Under the pieces are notes generated by a model, which was given only the letters and a program-made list of their open reading frames with translations, did no database searches and was not told where the DNA came from. A program made the position numbers and the translations under genes. DNA of 64,000 nt. Source: Mangifera indica. Its lineage: Eukaryota; Streptophyta; Magnoliopsida; Sapindales; Anacardiaceae. The DNA lies in the NCBI RefSeq assembly GCF_011075055.1, contig NC_058141.1:1054001-1118000 (forward strand), in the 5' to 3' direction. Positions 48,119 to 60,625 of the stretch are shown one piece after another. Numbering within the stretch: the stretch's first letter is position 1; the number at the start of each line of letters is the position of its first letter.

Positions 48119-49441
48119 TCAAACATATGTGACCAGTTTGAAGTAGACAATAAGATACACAGAAAGAGAAAAAAGGGCAAGGACATGTTGCCAGAAGAGA
48201 ACTGCTGAAGCCTCCTTGACTGCATAACCCCTCAAGCTAGCAATTGCTCCCAATAAAATGGCACTCGGTGTTGTGTACTGCAACAAAAGCACGAATCTAA
48301 ACATTGTATCGCCATTGACAAAAATATTCCATTTAGCAATTGATGCAATGATCCCAATTCCTATCAAAGGAAGAACTAAAAGCCTAGCGATGATTATACC
48401 GATTGTAGTTCGATGCCCAAGTTTAGATTCATTTGGTCCCTCTGCAAGCATACCACCAAGAACAAGCATCACAGAAGGCACCATTGCACCACCTAAAATT
48501 TCTAAAGTGTCAGTGATGAAAGATAATGGAGCATCATATCCGAAAACAAAAGCTTTTAGCTGAGGGACAGTCCCAATAATGATAGCGAAGAGAGAAGCGA
48601 TTGTCGGAGGTTGAAGTATGTGTTGGATCGGAGTTCGTTCAGCGACAACTCTGAACTTCCTGACAACCCGGGGTTCAGCAAGACATCTAATGGACCTAGG
48701 ACTGCTAGCACTGGTAGCTTCATCTGTGAGATCAATGTCTGGAAAATTGGTCTGAGATAGAGCAGAGAAATTGTTGAAAATCCTAGCAATTGAGGGTTTC
48801 TTCGAATGCTCAGTTTCTTTGTCCTCAATGCCTGGCCATTCAGCTTCTACAAGAAGAGGCCTACTATGTTCATTAACAGCTGGTTGTTCCTCAATGACAT
48901 CGCCTTCCTCAACAATCTCGTAATACTCCAATGGAGGCTCCATCATGTGATATACAAGTGTGTACACAAGAATAACAGAAACCCATTGGGCAAATGAAAC
49001 ATATGCCACCCCTTTAGAATGGCAATCACTTCCAAATGGACTATCCTTCGTATGACAAACCGATCCAACAATGGCCAAAGGCAAATTCCCACTATTTCCA
49101 AAGGCAGTCATGATAATTGTAAACCTATTGAACTCTGGAGGTGGCCGGCATATAATCACCACCAAGCAACCGAGAAAGAAACCAACAAGTGTACTTACCA
49201 AAACATTAACAGGGATAAACCACCAAGAATAAATGTTCTCCAGACTAATGCTTTCACCCAATTCAGTAAAGATCAAACAAGGCAAAAATAGGGCAAAAAC
49301 CAGCTTACTTAATAGCTTAAAAGTTGCTCTTGGGATCATTTTGGTTTTCGGATTTGCGAGAATTAATCCAATAACTGTGAGGGACAAAAGTTTCAACAAA
49401 GGAAGTATAGCGCTAAGCGCATCTTGCCCACTGGACTCCAT
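48119..49441 (-). CDS. PILS2: PIN-LIKES auxin carrier PILS2
   Basis: A 440-aa protein of the auxin efflux carrier/Mem_trans family. PILS proteins sit in the ER membrane and control how much auxin reaches nuclear signalling. The start is MESSGQDALSAILPLLKLLS; the open frame continues 30 codons higher but has no ATG there, and a splice acceptor lies just above the ATG. The N-terminal half has hydrophobic helices including FKLLSKLVFALFLPCLIF and FTIIMTAFGNSGNLPLAIVG. A hydrophilic loop (about 205-290) contains SRPLLVEAEWPGIEDKETEH. A second helical half holds PSVMLVLGGMLAEGPNES and LLQYTTPSAILLGAIASLRG. This loop and length match PILS2 rather than the PILS3/5/7 group, from memory. The single coding exon is intact. 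Confidence 0.95.
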   Translation of the reverse strand: MESSGQDALSAILPLLKLLSLTVIGLILANPKTKMIPRATFKLLSKLVFALFLPCLIFTELGESISLENIYSWWFIPVNVLVSTLVGFFLGCLVVIICRPPPEFNRFTIIMTAFGNSGNLPLAIVGSVCHTKDSPFGSDCHSKGVAYVSFAQWVSVILVYTLVYHMMEPPLEYYEIVEEGDVIEEQPAVNEHSRPLLVEAEWPGIEDKETEHSKKPSIARIFNNFSALSQTNFPDIDLTDEATSASSPRSIRCLAEPRVVRKFRVVAERTPIQHILQPPTIASLFAIIIGTVPQLKAFVFGYDAPLSFITDTLEILGGAMVPSVMLVLGGMLAEGPNESKLGHRTTIGIIIARLLVLPLIGIGIIASIAKWNIFVNGDTMFRFVLLLQYTTPSAILLGAIASLRGYAVKEASAVLFWQHVLALFSLSVYLIVYFKLVTYV

Positions 49442-49458
49442 ACTTTTATGATAAAATC

Positions 49459-49856
49459 CTGCAAGACAATCCAAGATTTCTCCAATTTTAATCACTTTCA
49501 AGATCAACAACAATACACAAAGCACAATCAAATTACATTCAACATCATCTAAAGCTCAAAAAATTCGGAGTTCCAACAAGGGATCCAATTTATAACACCA
49601 AATCAATGCAATTAAAACAAGGGTTTCATAAATCATTCACAGAAATTATCAATATCCCACGAATAAAAATCAAAACTTTAACCTAATATTCAAAACAGGC
49701 GACATGGGTTCTGCATATTATCAAAAAATGAAATAAATTAAGCAAAAGAAAAAGAAACTCGATAGAATTGCAACAAAAAATTATGGGTTTCATAGCTAAA
49801 GCTAATCTGAAAAAACTGGAAAAAAAAATTGAAACAAAGAGACGAAGATGACTTAC
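49459..49856 (-). other. Intron in the PILS2 5' UTR
   Basis: On the minus strand a GTAAGT donor at 49856-49851 follows a C-rich exon end, and a TTGTCTTGCAG acceptor ends at 49459, 17 bp above the ATG. Such leader introns are common in plant membrane-carrier genes and can raise expression. Confidence 0.65.
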
Positions 49857-49869
49857 AGGGGGGGCGATA

Positions 49870-51730
49870 TGATAAAAATAAAATTAACCAGAGATTCACG
49901 GGAAATCTTTCATATTAGTAGTGCCAACATGCAAGTTGTCACATCCAATTGCAGGACGAGGATCTTAATCCACACAAACACGGTTATGTGAGCAAAGCCC
50001 ACTCTAATAATTGAACCAGAAATATTTACATATATTAAAAAAATAAAAAAAAACTTTTGACAGGATAAGTTAAAAGAGTAATAATATATATATATATATT
50101 TATTTTTAATTTTAAATTAATCAATCACATATAAAAGTATTTATATATATATATATTTATGATTGATTTATAAAATATTATTGTTTTTTAGATAATTTTT
50201 TTAGTTTCAAATTTCTAAAATAATAATTATTTATTGTTACAGTTTTTTTAAATATAGAATAAAAAGTTCTTAAAAGTTAAAAAATAATAATTTCCTCTTC
50301 TCAACCTTTCAAGTTAGAGAGACATGAAAATAGGGTTGACACTGGGCCTTGTCGTTTTGGGTTGGGCCAAAAATGTACTATGTCAAAGCTCACGATATTG
50401 TGTTGACCCACCAAATATGACCGGTTTGGGGTAAATTATGTCTTTTGTGGATTTTTGTAGAGAATTGACCCACAAAAAAATATTTTTTATTTTTTAAAAT
50501 TATCATAATTGCTGTGGATTGTGGTAAGCTAGCTCATGTGCCTTCCCATGAAACCCCAATACAACCTGCTATGTTTATGAGTCATTTCCAAAAGAAGTTG
50601 GTCATGTCAACCTATATACTGGCATGGCTCACAGCAAAGTTTACCTGAATACATCTTTTTCTCTATAAAATTGAGCTCAAATTGAACAAATTGAGTTTAA
50701 ATTAAAAAATGGACACGTTTACATAAAATAGTTAGAGTTTGAACTGACATGAATATTTGAGTTCGAGTGCTTTGGATTGATAATAATTTAGTGAGCCTCA
50801 AGTCATTGATCTTGAGCCAATTAAGATTGAATCGAATCTTTTAAATTCAAACGGTTCTCAAATTGGGTGTTGTTCAGACCCAAATTGAATTAAATCTATA
50901 AAATTTTAGACTGAATTGAATTATTTTTTACTTGTGTTATATCGTATGATATATGCCAAATATTATATAATATTAATAACCACAAGAGACGTAACTTTAT
51001 CATTTTAAACCATTAGCCATCTACCGTCCTGATTTTTCCATCTTAGGCTAATTAGCCAACAATTCTCCCTTCAGACTTCTGCATCTCCATTATTACATTG
51101 AGGTCAAACACTTACATTTGGCCAAAAACTATAACTTATAACAAAAGCAAGTCTTATTTCTTTTAACTACGAGTTTTCTATTAGAGTTTCAAGTCTGGTT
51201 ATATTTAAAGGAAATCTTTATAAAATTGATTGAGAGTCATTATAGATATAGCCCCTTATGAGGTTTAGGGTAATACGGACTTATTTATAATTGTACTATC
51301 CTAAATTTTAATATAAATTTCTTGTATTTATAACTATATATATGCATTATTAGTCCAACCATGTAAAGCTATATTTCACTCAATGCATGATTTAATTTTT
51401 AGATAAATTATGTGATCATGTATCCATTATATCAGAACGAAAGAGAATCATAAAGAGAGAGAGGGGATTTTTAATATGGTTTGATACATTATTTAAGAAC
51501 TTATATTCATAGTTATATTATTTAACTCTGAAAAAATTGTTCGGATAGAATTTATTTAATATTTATAGAAAGAATGCCCTAAAGGAGACGTGAATTATTT
51601 GAGATCTCTTGTTAGGTTTTTTTTTTTAAAAAGAACTCTTCCTTTATCTTAAGAAATCTATTGGACATTGATCTCTTAATTCCCTATTGCCCTTGATGGT
51701 TATAAGATGACGAGGGAAAACTTCATTTGC
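49870..51730. other. Intergenic DNA between PILS2 and the MIR319 cluster
   Basis: The first few hundred bp should hold the PILS2 promoter. The rest is AT-rich with small-MITE remains near 50085-50155 and GAGTTTGAATTG-type repeat tracts at 50330-50930. No gene recognised. Confidence 0.45.
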
Positions 51731-52394
51731 TAAAATCTACTATGAAAATATTAAAATTAATAATTTTTTTTTCTAATCAGACCGAAATAAGGATGGAAGG
51801 TGATCTAATACACTTCACTTGCATGCCAAGATCCAGTCAATACTCCTCTACCTTCTTGTTTGATTTGGTGTCATTCTATGAATTTGGTAAAAGTGAAATT
51901 TTCCCTTATGACAATAGTTTCTTCAATTTCTTGCATAAAGTATTCAACATTTTTTTGTGTGTCAAATATCTTGGTGGACTATTTCCAGAAATCATCTCAG
52001 AAGATTGAAGTTCTCAGAAATATCTTGCTGGTTTTGCATGCATAAATTTGCAGTACAAGAGGGTAAACTTATTAGCTGAAAAAAGGTTACAAGAAGATGG
52101 AAAAAAAATCAGTTCTGAATTGATATAGTTTCTGAAAACAAGGCACACTTGAAAATGCCAAGAAGAAAAAAACAAGGAGAAGAGTTTGTACTTAACTCCT
52201 GATGGTGAAATGACTAGTGATAAACTTTCTTCAGGACTTGTTTGAATGATTCCTTCTTCAACAAATCCAGTTCTTTCCTGGCAGAATGCTTTTGCTTTTG
52301 TCCTATGGAGTTATTGATTTTGCAGAAGACTTCAAAGTCTCGCTTACTGTTGCTTTGGCGCCGTGGGGTCTTTCAATTTAATATTACAATTATT

Positions 52395-53065
52395 ACCTAA
52401 ATACAAAAAAAAAAAAAAAAATTAGTACGTGAATTATATAGATATAATATAATGAATAATAAAAAATATGTTTGCAAAGAAATATTTTTAAAATTTGTAT
52501 ATAAAAAAATATAAAATATGTATATATGAGTTTGATATGATATATTGTTAATAATATATTTTTAAAAATACGATAATATCATAATAATTTTAATACTTTT
52601 CATGAATTTTTTATTAAAAATTAATATTATAATTAAAATATAAAATATTTAATTAACTGTTAAACCTAATATAACATAATATATAATCAAAATTCTTTGT
52701 TTAATAAGAAACGTGTCAACCAATTGAAAAAAAAATTAATTAATTAACTTAAATTTCAGACTCAGATCAGAGTAAATCTTTGTACCGACCATAGGGAAGA
52801 AAAACACAAAATTAAAGTTATAAATTAATAAAGAAATATTGTTAAAGTTTTTTTAAATGGCAATAATATTTTCATAAATAATTGAAAATAAAAAAGATAA
52901 TTTTGTACTTTAAATTTAACAAAAAATTTAAAAATATAATATATAATTCACGTTTAATATTAGAAGAACATATAATATATGTTTTATATGTTTTAGATTT
53001 AAAATTTTTTTTGATCATATTCAATATGTGAATAATACACTAATAATTTACGAATTTACTAATTA
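52395..53065. repeat. AT-rich insertion present only in unit 1
   Basis: Unit 2 runs directly from TTACAATTATTA to AAAAGGGGTTCATTCC, while unit 1 has about 650 bp of very AT-rich DNA between the same points. Near its ends are TACGTGAATTATATA (52426) and, inverted, TATAATTCACGTTTA (52944). It looks like a non-autonomous element or filler inserted after the duplication. Confidence 0.6.
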
Positions 53066-53388
53066 GGATGATTAGAAGGAAGGGGTTGATTCCAATTAAG
53101 CCAAACTGAATAGGAGCAAGGTCAAATCCATAAGGTTTATCTTGAATTGGAGTTTGCCCAAGTTTGGAGAAATATTCTGAAAGTGTCCTGGAAAAAACAG
53201 AAGGATCACTAAATAAGATAATAAAAAATTCGTCAAGAAAAAGAGTCGTGGAGAAAAAAAAAGGAATATTAAAAAAATGTAAAATCATTGAAAAAATAAA
53301 TTTATAAATGACTTTTCTACGAGTTATTAGATTCAAATTCAACTGAGACTATTCTAATTTGAATTTAATTTCTTTTCGGTCGAATAAA

Positions 53389-54074
53389 GTCCAAAAGACC
53401 TATTCCCACCCTAGGTTATGTGAAATTTTTAATTTATATCTTTAACTTTTAAAAATTCAAATACGTATTATTCTATTAAATTTTACTAATAAAGTTAAGG
53501 ATAAAAATATTATTTAGTTAAAAATATTTAAAAAACTAAAAACTTATTACTTTTTTCCTCTTTAGTTTAAAAATTTAATAATTTTCCCTATTCTAAAGTT
53601 TAAAAAGTAATCATTTCTATCATAAGATTTTGAAATTGTCATTGGGGACGATAAACTTTGTTGTTTTTATTTTTAGTCTCTCTCGTTTTCTTTTAGCAAA
53701 CTTACCGATCTCTCTCTCTCTCTCTCTCTCTCTCCCAAATTGTCTTCGTCTTTAATGAAGACTGCTGACGATAGAGGGCGAGAAAACATGATCAGATACG
53801 GTGATAATTGTCGAAAGTGATGATGATTTCAAAACCCTAAAGGGAAATGATATTTTTTAAACTTTAGGTGAAAAAAAAAAACTGTTAAATTTTTAAACTT
53901 AGAGAAAAAATATAATAAATTTTTAATTTTTTAAATATTTTTATATAAATAAAATTTTTATTTATAATCTTAATAATAAATTTTAATAAAAATATAAATT
54001 TTTAAATATTTAAAAATTAATATTCATAAGTTTGGATTTGTGCTTAACCTTAGATGCGACTAAGACTTTGGGCC
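53389..54074. repeat. Foldback MITE, GGCCAAAAG family, in unit 1
   Basis: Left arm CCAAAAGACCTATTCCCACCC; right end TAAGACTTTGGGCC followed by TTTAATTATT. It is the same insertion as 57828-58517 in unit 2 (same right flank), so it predates the tandem duplication. The left flank in unit 1 has lost about 85 bp. The centre holds a (CT)n run at 53710-53733. Confidence 0.8.
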
Positions 54075-54680
54075 TTTAATTATTGGCATAAATATTATTA
54101 TGCATGTGGTGTCACTTCAGGCAAATTTCTGGGATTTTGTCCACTAATTTTACCGCAAGATTCTTACCTTTCTCTTTTAGGCTTCTCTTTGTCAAAAAGA
54201 GTCAGTGATTTTTGCTGAATATACACCTTGTACCATGTGACCTACTCATCTATAAAATTTAAGCAAGGAATAATCTCTATATACAATTATGAGGAGATTG
54301 GAAAAATTAAAATGAACATTATATATATACTACAAAATCTTTGTGTCTATTGCAAACGTGTATATGCAGTAGTAAACTGTTCCCTTCCAACTTGGGCATA
54401 TACGTACTACATGATTTAAAAGCAAATCGTGAGTAACTAATAATGAAAAGGAAGTAAAGAGGTGGCAGTCTAGGGCAACCAAGTGAAGGCAAACGGGCTT
54501 ATAGGTTTGACACGGTAGAATTGACTGTGTTGTGCCTCAAGTACAGCCATACTCAGAGATTCAGCATTGGGTATTCTTTTTGAAAGGTTCAAGCTAGGTT
54601 ATAGGTTTTGCCTTGGTTTAGACTTACCAGGAGTACAAATCTCTCAACCAATTTGTGTAAGGATAATTTATTTATTTTTC

Positions 54681-55465
54681 AATGTTGCACATGAGTACTC
54701 CACTCCTGCACTACTAGATTCAGAAGCAACTATCCCCACCTTGAACTTTAAATCTAAAATCTAAACCCTAATAATTATAAAGTTATTTTATCTTCTGATT
54801 AGTTTGTATAAGAATGATTTAATCTATTTTTCAGTGTGACACATAACTCCACTCAAGCACTCCCTAAACTTGAAGTAACAACCATTTTGAACCCAAAATC
54901 CTAGACCTAATTGTTAGGAAAACGGCTCCAAGTCATGATGATTTTATGAAAGGATAACTTAATGCATTTTTCAATGTTAAACATTACTCCACTCTTGCAC
55001 TCTCCATTCGTGAAACAACTTTCCATCTTAAAACCTAAACCCTGATTATTAGGTTAGTAATTCCAACTATTGATCAGTTTATGTCAGGATAATCTAATCT
55101 TTTCTTTAATGTTGCACATGACTCCACTCTTACACCCCCAATCTTGAATAAACTCTTTACCTTAAATTCTAAATTCTAAACTCTAAACTCTAATAATCAA
55201 AAAACAACTCCAATTACTTATGAGTTAGTGTAGAAATGACTTAATCCCTTATTCAATGTTACACATGACACCACTCCAACATTTTCCAATATTAAAACAA
55301 CTCCTCACCTTAAATCCTAAATTATAAACTCTAATTATCAGGAATTCGACTCCAACTATTGATATATTTATGTAAGGATAACATAATCCCTATTTTAATG
55401 TTGCACATAGCTCCACTTCTATACTCCTCAATCCAAAAACAACTCCCCACCTCAACCATAACACA
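54681..55465 (+). repeat. Six degenerate about 140-bp repeats upstream of MIR319 (unit 1)
   Basis: Units start at 54681, 54833, 54973, 55108, 55255 and 55397. Each has AATGTTGCACATGACTCCACTC, then CTT-AAACAACTCCCCACCTT, CTAAACCCTAATTAT and a TTTATGTAAGGATAATCTAATC tail. The array also occurs in unit 2, so it is older than the duplication. Confidence 0.85.
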
Positions 55466-56010
55466 AAAAAAACCTACAACCTTATGCGCTCTTCTCATGT
55501 TGATGCCCATATCACAATGATTTCATATGATACCGTGACAAAATGCCTGGGAAAGCAAGAAAGTAGAATAATTCCTGGTAACCAGAAAGAGAGTAGTAAC
55601 TAGAAAAGCCATACAAACAGAAAAGGTTTTGGATTCCACTGTAGTTTCACTTAATGATTTTGCGCCATCCAGCTGTATTGAAATGATATATTTACCAGAT
55701 CACTATACGCACGAAAATTTTGAAACAGTAAGGTCTGATCTCCTTACCCAATTCGAAAGGCCAAAAATTTCATATAATTTTCAAAAAAAAAAAATCTCTG
55801 TTACTGCCTTAAATCTAGAGCTCAGCCTGGCACTAGATTTGTATTTCGGCGTTAAGATATTCTTTTTTTCTATTTAGAGCTTCGGGGTTTCACTCTTTCT
55901 TCCTCGTACCTTGCATTTCTAAGCCCTCCTATAATATTTATTCTTCTTTGAATAATTTGGTTCTTTCTAGGGCGGGCTCTTTTCAGTAGGGTTTTGTGAA
56001 TAAATGCATG

Positions 56011-56218
56011 GAGGGAGCTTCTTCAGTCCAGTCCGAGGCAGTGGCAGGCTGATTTTTAGCTGCTGACTCGTTGGTTCAATAACTCGTCATCAGAAGAAGA
56101 AGAACAAGAGGAAGAAGAAGAAGATGGATATATCAATTAATGATCAGTTTCTGATCCGACGATGCAGGAGCTGAGTTCAGTCATGGCTGCCACGTCTTGG
56201 ACTGAAGGGAGCTCCCTC
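56011..56218 (+). ncRNA. MIR319: miR319 precursor hairpin, copy 1
   Basis: The mature miR319 site is 56197-56217 (21 nt, starting TTGGACTGAAGGG and ending GCTCCCT), on the 3' arm as in all MIR319 genes. The 5' arm 56012-56034 (AGGGAGCTTCTTCAGTCCAG) pairs with it, with one bulge. A second, upper stem pairs TTAGCTGCTGACTCGTTGG (from about 56056) with the inverse of CCGACGATGCAGGAGCTGAG (56157-56176). This long two-part stem is the hallmark of MIR319, which is diced from the loop downward. The loop has a (GAA)n tract (about 56091-56124). miR319 guides cleavage of class II TCP mRNAs. The mature sequence appears identical to Arabidopsis miR319a/b. The TATA-like site upstream is altered relative to copy 2. 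Confidence 0.93.
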
Positions 56219-57827
56219 TTTTGAGTTTCATTAAAATCTTATATATTTGCATATGGGATCATTCTACTTCTACACTGCCATCATCCTCTTCTTCTTCTTC
56301 TTTCATATCTTCATTAAAATCTGTAAATTATGGCTAATCCAAACGAAGTTACATAAGTATATATTCATACTAGCTAGATATGTATATATAGTTTCTAATT
56401 ATTTGCAAGATTACAGAAATTAACTTGAAATATAATGTTTTAAATTTGAAAATTAACAATTTTATTTTTCTAATCAGACACGAATAAGGATGGAAGGTGA
56501 TCTGAAACACTTGCTTGCCAAGGTCTGGTCGCTACTTCTCTACCTTGTCATGTCATTCGGTGTCATTCTGTGAATTTGGTAAAAATGAAATTTTCCCTTA
56601 TAACAATAGTATCTTCAATTTCTTGCAGAAAATTTTCAACATTTGTTTGTATAAAATATTTTGGTCACTATTTCCAGAATCATCTCAGAAAATTGAAGTT
56701 CTCAGAAATATCTTTGCAGGTTTTGCATGCATAAAATTGCAGTAGAAGCTGGTAAACTTAATAGCTAAACAAGGTAATAAGATAGAAAAAATAATAATTT
56801 CTGAATTGATACAGTTTCTGAAAACAACTACAAGGCACACTTGAAAATGTCAAGAAGAAAATAACAAGGAGAAGAGTTTGTACTTAAACCTGGTGAAATG
56901 ACAAGTGATAAACTTTCTTTCAGGGCTTGTTTGAATGATTCCTTCTTCAACAAATCCAGTTCTTTCCTAACTATAAATACAGTCTTCATGGAGCAAGCAT
57001 ATACAGATCCCTGGAAAAGAATTCTATTCTAACCGAGATGGTTCATTTCTAACTCTATATATCTCAGAAATTTGCTTAATTTTATTATATGAGAGATATT
57101 GTTGTAGAAGTGTTCCTTGGTCTTGGCAGAATGCTTTTGTTTTTGTTTTATGGAGTTATTGATTTTGCAGAAGACTTCAAAGTCTCGCTTACAGTTGCTT
57201 TGGCGCCGTGGGACCTTTCAATTTTATATTACAATTATTAGAAAAAAGGGGTTCATTCCAATTAAGCCAAACCGAATAGGAGCAAGGTCAAATCCATTAG
57301 ATTTATCTTGGAATTTAACCACCCCTCCCTCTCCCCGAAAAAACCATCTCTGATATCAACGATATTCTCTCCACCTAAAACTATTGATCTGTGTATAAGA
57401 AGCAATCCGATGGTGGTCAAGCGGCAAAGAAAAATTTGAAGAGAAAGAGAGAGAAAAATGTGATTTTTCAAAGCCAAAAAGTTATAAAGAAATGTGAAAT
57501 GATTAATTTTTAAAATTTGAAGAGAAAATATAATAAATTTTATATTTTTTAAATATTATTAATAAAATAATAATTTTATCTTTATTTTTAATAAAAAATT
57601 CTAACAATAATTTGATTATGTATAAAATTTTAGATTTTTTAATTTTACAGATATAATTTTGAAAATACATTAAAACTTGAGTGAGAAATAGACCTTTGGC
57701 CAATCACTAAACTGAGACTATTCTAACTTGTATTCAATTTCTTTTGGGTCGAATAAAATCTTATCTAGCCCTAATAATTAAGAAGGAAATCACAAGCTTA
57801 AATGATCATGATAATAATTTAATTATT

Positions 57828-58517
57828 GGCCAAAAGACTTATTCCCATTAAGGTTCGATGAAATTTTAAACTTATATTCGTTAATTTTTAAAAACTCAAA
57901 TACCTATCACTATGTTAAAATTCATTGTTATAGTTAAAAGTAAAAATATCATTTAACTAAAAATATTAACAAAACTAAAAATTTATCACATTTCATCTCT
58001 TAATTTAAAATCTAATAATTTTCCTTCACCCAAAGTTTAAAAAGTGACCATTTCCCTATAAGGTTTTGAAACTATCATCGGAGATGACAAACTTCGCCAT
58101 CTTTGATTGTCTTCATCCCTAATCTCTCTCTCTCCCTCCCTCCCTCCCCAATAAACTTACTCTCTCTCTCTCTCTCCCTCCCAAATTGTTTTTGTCTCCA
58201 ATGAAGACAACTGATGATAGACGGAGAGAGAGAGAACATGGTTAGAGGCAGTGACGACCGCAAAAAATGGTGATGGTTTCAAAACTCTAGGAATAAAATA
58301 GTTATTTTTCAAATTTTGGATAAGAAAAATTGTTAAATTTTTAAATTTATGCAAGAAATGTATAAATTTTTAATTTAATATTTCAAGTTAAATAACACTT
58401 TTACCTTTAATCTTAACAATGAGTTTTCACAGAATAATGAGTATTTGAATTTTTAAAAGTTAACGAGTATGAATTTAAAATTTAACCTAACCCTAAGTGG
58501 GAATAACTCTTTTGGCC
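57828..58517. repeat. Foldback MITE with 10-bp target duplication in unit 2
   Basis: Starts GGCCAAAAGACTTATTCCCA and ends inverted as GGCCAAAAGAGTTATTCCCA. It is flanked by identical TTTAATTATT at 57818-57827 and 58518-58527. The arms are several hundred bp and near-complementary, with a (CT)n centre. Confidence 0.88.
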
Positions 58518-58540
58518 TTTAATTATTCATATAATTATTA

Positions 58541-59275
58541 GGCCAAAAGACATTCTCATCCAAGGTTTGTTGCAAATCCAAATTAGTATCCGTTAAGTAT
58601 TGAAAATCTAAACTCTCACTCATGGACTATTAAATTTAACAAAAAAGTTAGTTCTAGAGGTAAAATCATCATTTTATCAATAAAAATATTAAAAATAATA
58701 AAATATTATTTATTTCCTCCTAAGGTTTACAAAATTAATATTTTTCCTGTTAGATTAAATTTTAAAAAATTATATTTTCCCCCAGCTTCTTTCTCCAGTC
58801 CCCTTCTCTATCGATGACCTCTTTGTTTGCCTTCTCTCTCGATGACAAATAGTCTGGTGGACTCTTTAGTTTTGGTATACAAATTTTGTCATCTTGTGGC
58901 CACATCTCATTGTTGTCGAATGAGACAAAATTGAACAACGATAAAATTATACATAATCAGTTTTAAACTTTTTGTTTGATCTATAAAAAACATCGATCTA
59001 GAAGAATTGTTATCGAAAATGAAGGAAGATGAATTAACGAAGATTGGATTCAGACAAACAAAGTCTTCATCTGTTTTTGTCTCTGATGAGGACAAACATT
59101 GGAGGGAAAACATAACCTATATGCAGTTTTAGGGGGGAACACGAGATTCGTCATTGGAGGGAAGCTAACTATTGTAGGCCAAAAAACAGGATGGACTGGA
59201 AAAAAAAACTCTACAAGGGAAAAAAATTGATTTTTTATAATTTAATGCTGAAAAAAAATTCATTTTTTAAATATA
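58541..59275. repeat. Second foldback MITE, unit 2 only
   Basis: Starts GGCCAAAAGACATTCTCATCC, just 23 bp after the previous element. The right end is not clear, as if truncated. Unit 1 has no counterpart, so it inserted after the tandem duplication. The 68-codon minus frame inside (58907-59113) has no family signature. Confidence 0.65.
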
Positions 59276-59837
59276 TAGATGCATGTGCTGTCACTTCAGT
59301 CAAATTTCTGGGATTTTGTCCAGTAATTTTACTGCAAGTTTCTTAACTTTCTCTTTCAGGTTTGTCTTTGTCAACAAGAGCCAGTGATTTTTGTTGAAGA
59401 TCCACTGTGTACCATGTGACCTACTCATCTATAAAATTTAAGAAAGGAATAATCTCTATATATAATTATGAGGAAATTGGAAAAATGAACATTATATATA
59501 TACTACAGAATCTATATGTCTATTGCAAACGTGAATGTGCAGTAGTAAACTGTTCTCTTCAAACTTGGGCACATATGTACTGTATGATTCAGAAGCAAAT
59601 CGTCAGCAACTAATAATGAAAAGGAAGTAGAGAGGTGGCAGGCAGTCTAGGGCAACCAAGTGAAAGCAAATTGGCTTATAAGTTTGACACAGTAGAATTG
59701 ACTGTCTTGTGCCTCAAGCACACCCATACTCGAGATTCAGCATTGTGTATACTTTTTGATAGGTTTTGCCTTGGTTTAGGCTTACGAGGAGAACGAAACT
59801 CTCAACCAACTTATGTAAAGATAATCTATTTATTTTT

Positions 59838-60625
59838 CAATGGTGCACATGGTTAGTACTCCACTCCTGCACTTCATAATTCAAAAGCAACTATCCACAC
59901 CTTGAACTTTAAAACTAAAGCCTAAACCCTAATAATTAGAAAAGCTATTTCATCTTCTCTTATTAGTTTGTGCAAAGATGATTTAATCTCTTTTTCAATG
60001 TGGCACATTATTCCACTTATGCACTCCCTAAACTTAAAACAACTCCCCATCTTGAACCATAAATCTTAAACCTAATTAGGAAAGCGGCTCCAATTTCTTA
60101 TAATTTTGTATAGAGATAACCTAATCTCTTTTTCAATGGGAACAATACTCCACTCCTATACTTTCCAATCCTGAAGGTTGAAGCAACTTTCTACCTAAAA
60201 CCTAAACCCTAATCATCAGAACAACGGCTTCAACTATCGTCAAGTTTGTGTATAGATAATCTAATCCTTTCATCAATATTGCATATGACTCCACTCTTGC
60301 ACTTCCAATCTTAAATCAACTCCCCACCTTAAATTCTAAACATTAAACTTTAAACCCTAATTATCAAGAAAACAACTCCAACTACTTATAAATTTATGTA
60401 GGGTGACATAATCTCTTCTTCAATATTATATATAACTCCACTTTTATATTCTCCAATCTTGAAGCAACTCGTCACCTTAAATCTTAAATCATAAACTCTA
60501 ATCGTTAAGAATTCAACTCCAACTATTGAGAATTTTGTGTAAAAGATAATCTAATCCTTTTATTTTTTTTAAATGTTGCACACAGCTCCACTTCTACATT
60601 CCTCATTCCAATAGCAACTCCCCAC
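59838..60625 (+). repeat. Degenerate about 140-bp repeats upstream of MIR319 (unit 2)
   Basis: Counterpart of 54681-55465, starting AATGGTGCACATGG and ending CAACTCCCCACCTGG, with the same number and order of units by eye. Confidence 0.8.

Larger units (their letters stand above)
51740..56440 (+). repeat. MIR319 tandem duplication, unit 1
   Basis: The order of blocks repeats in unit 2 (56440-61600). Anchors: GGATGGAAGGTGATCT at 51791 and 56488; CCAATTAAGCCAAAC at 53092 and 57258; TGCATGTG(G/C)TGTCACTTCAG at 54111 and 59280; the miR319 site at 56197 and 61394. Offsets drift from 4.7 to 4.2 to 5.2 kb because each unit has its own insertions and deletions. Confidence 0.92.

Noticed and set aside
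48258..49451. Several plus-strand frames of 60-100 codons
   Set aside because: They are antisense shadows of the PILS2 coding exon.
49442..49531. 30-residue N-terminal extension of PILS2
   Set aside because: It begins with TTG, has no in-frame ATG and runs through a clear splice acceptor, so it is leader intron.
55629..55877. Frame MDSTVVSLNDFAPSS..., with a relative at 60792-60953 (53 codons)
   Set aside because: In unit 1 the frame starts with TTG, not ATG. The two copies differ by substitutions and the unit 2 frame ends early. Both lie upstream of the likely MIR319 transcription start, so a miRNA-encoded peptide is unlikely.
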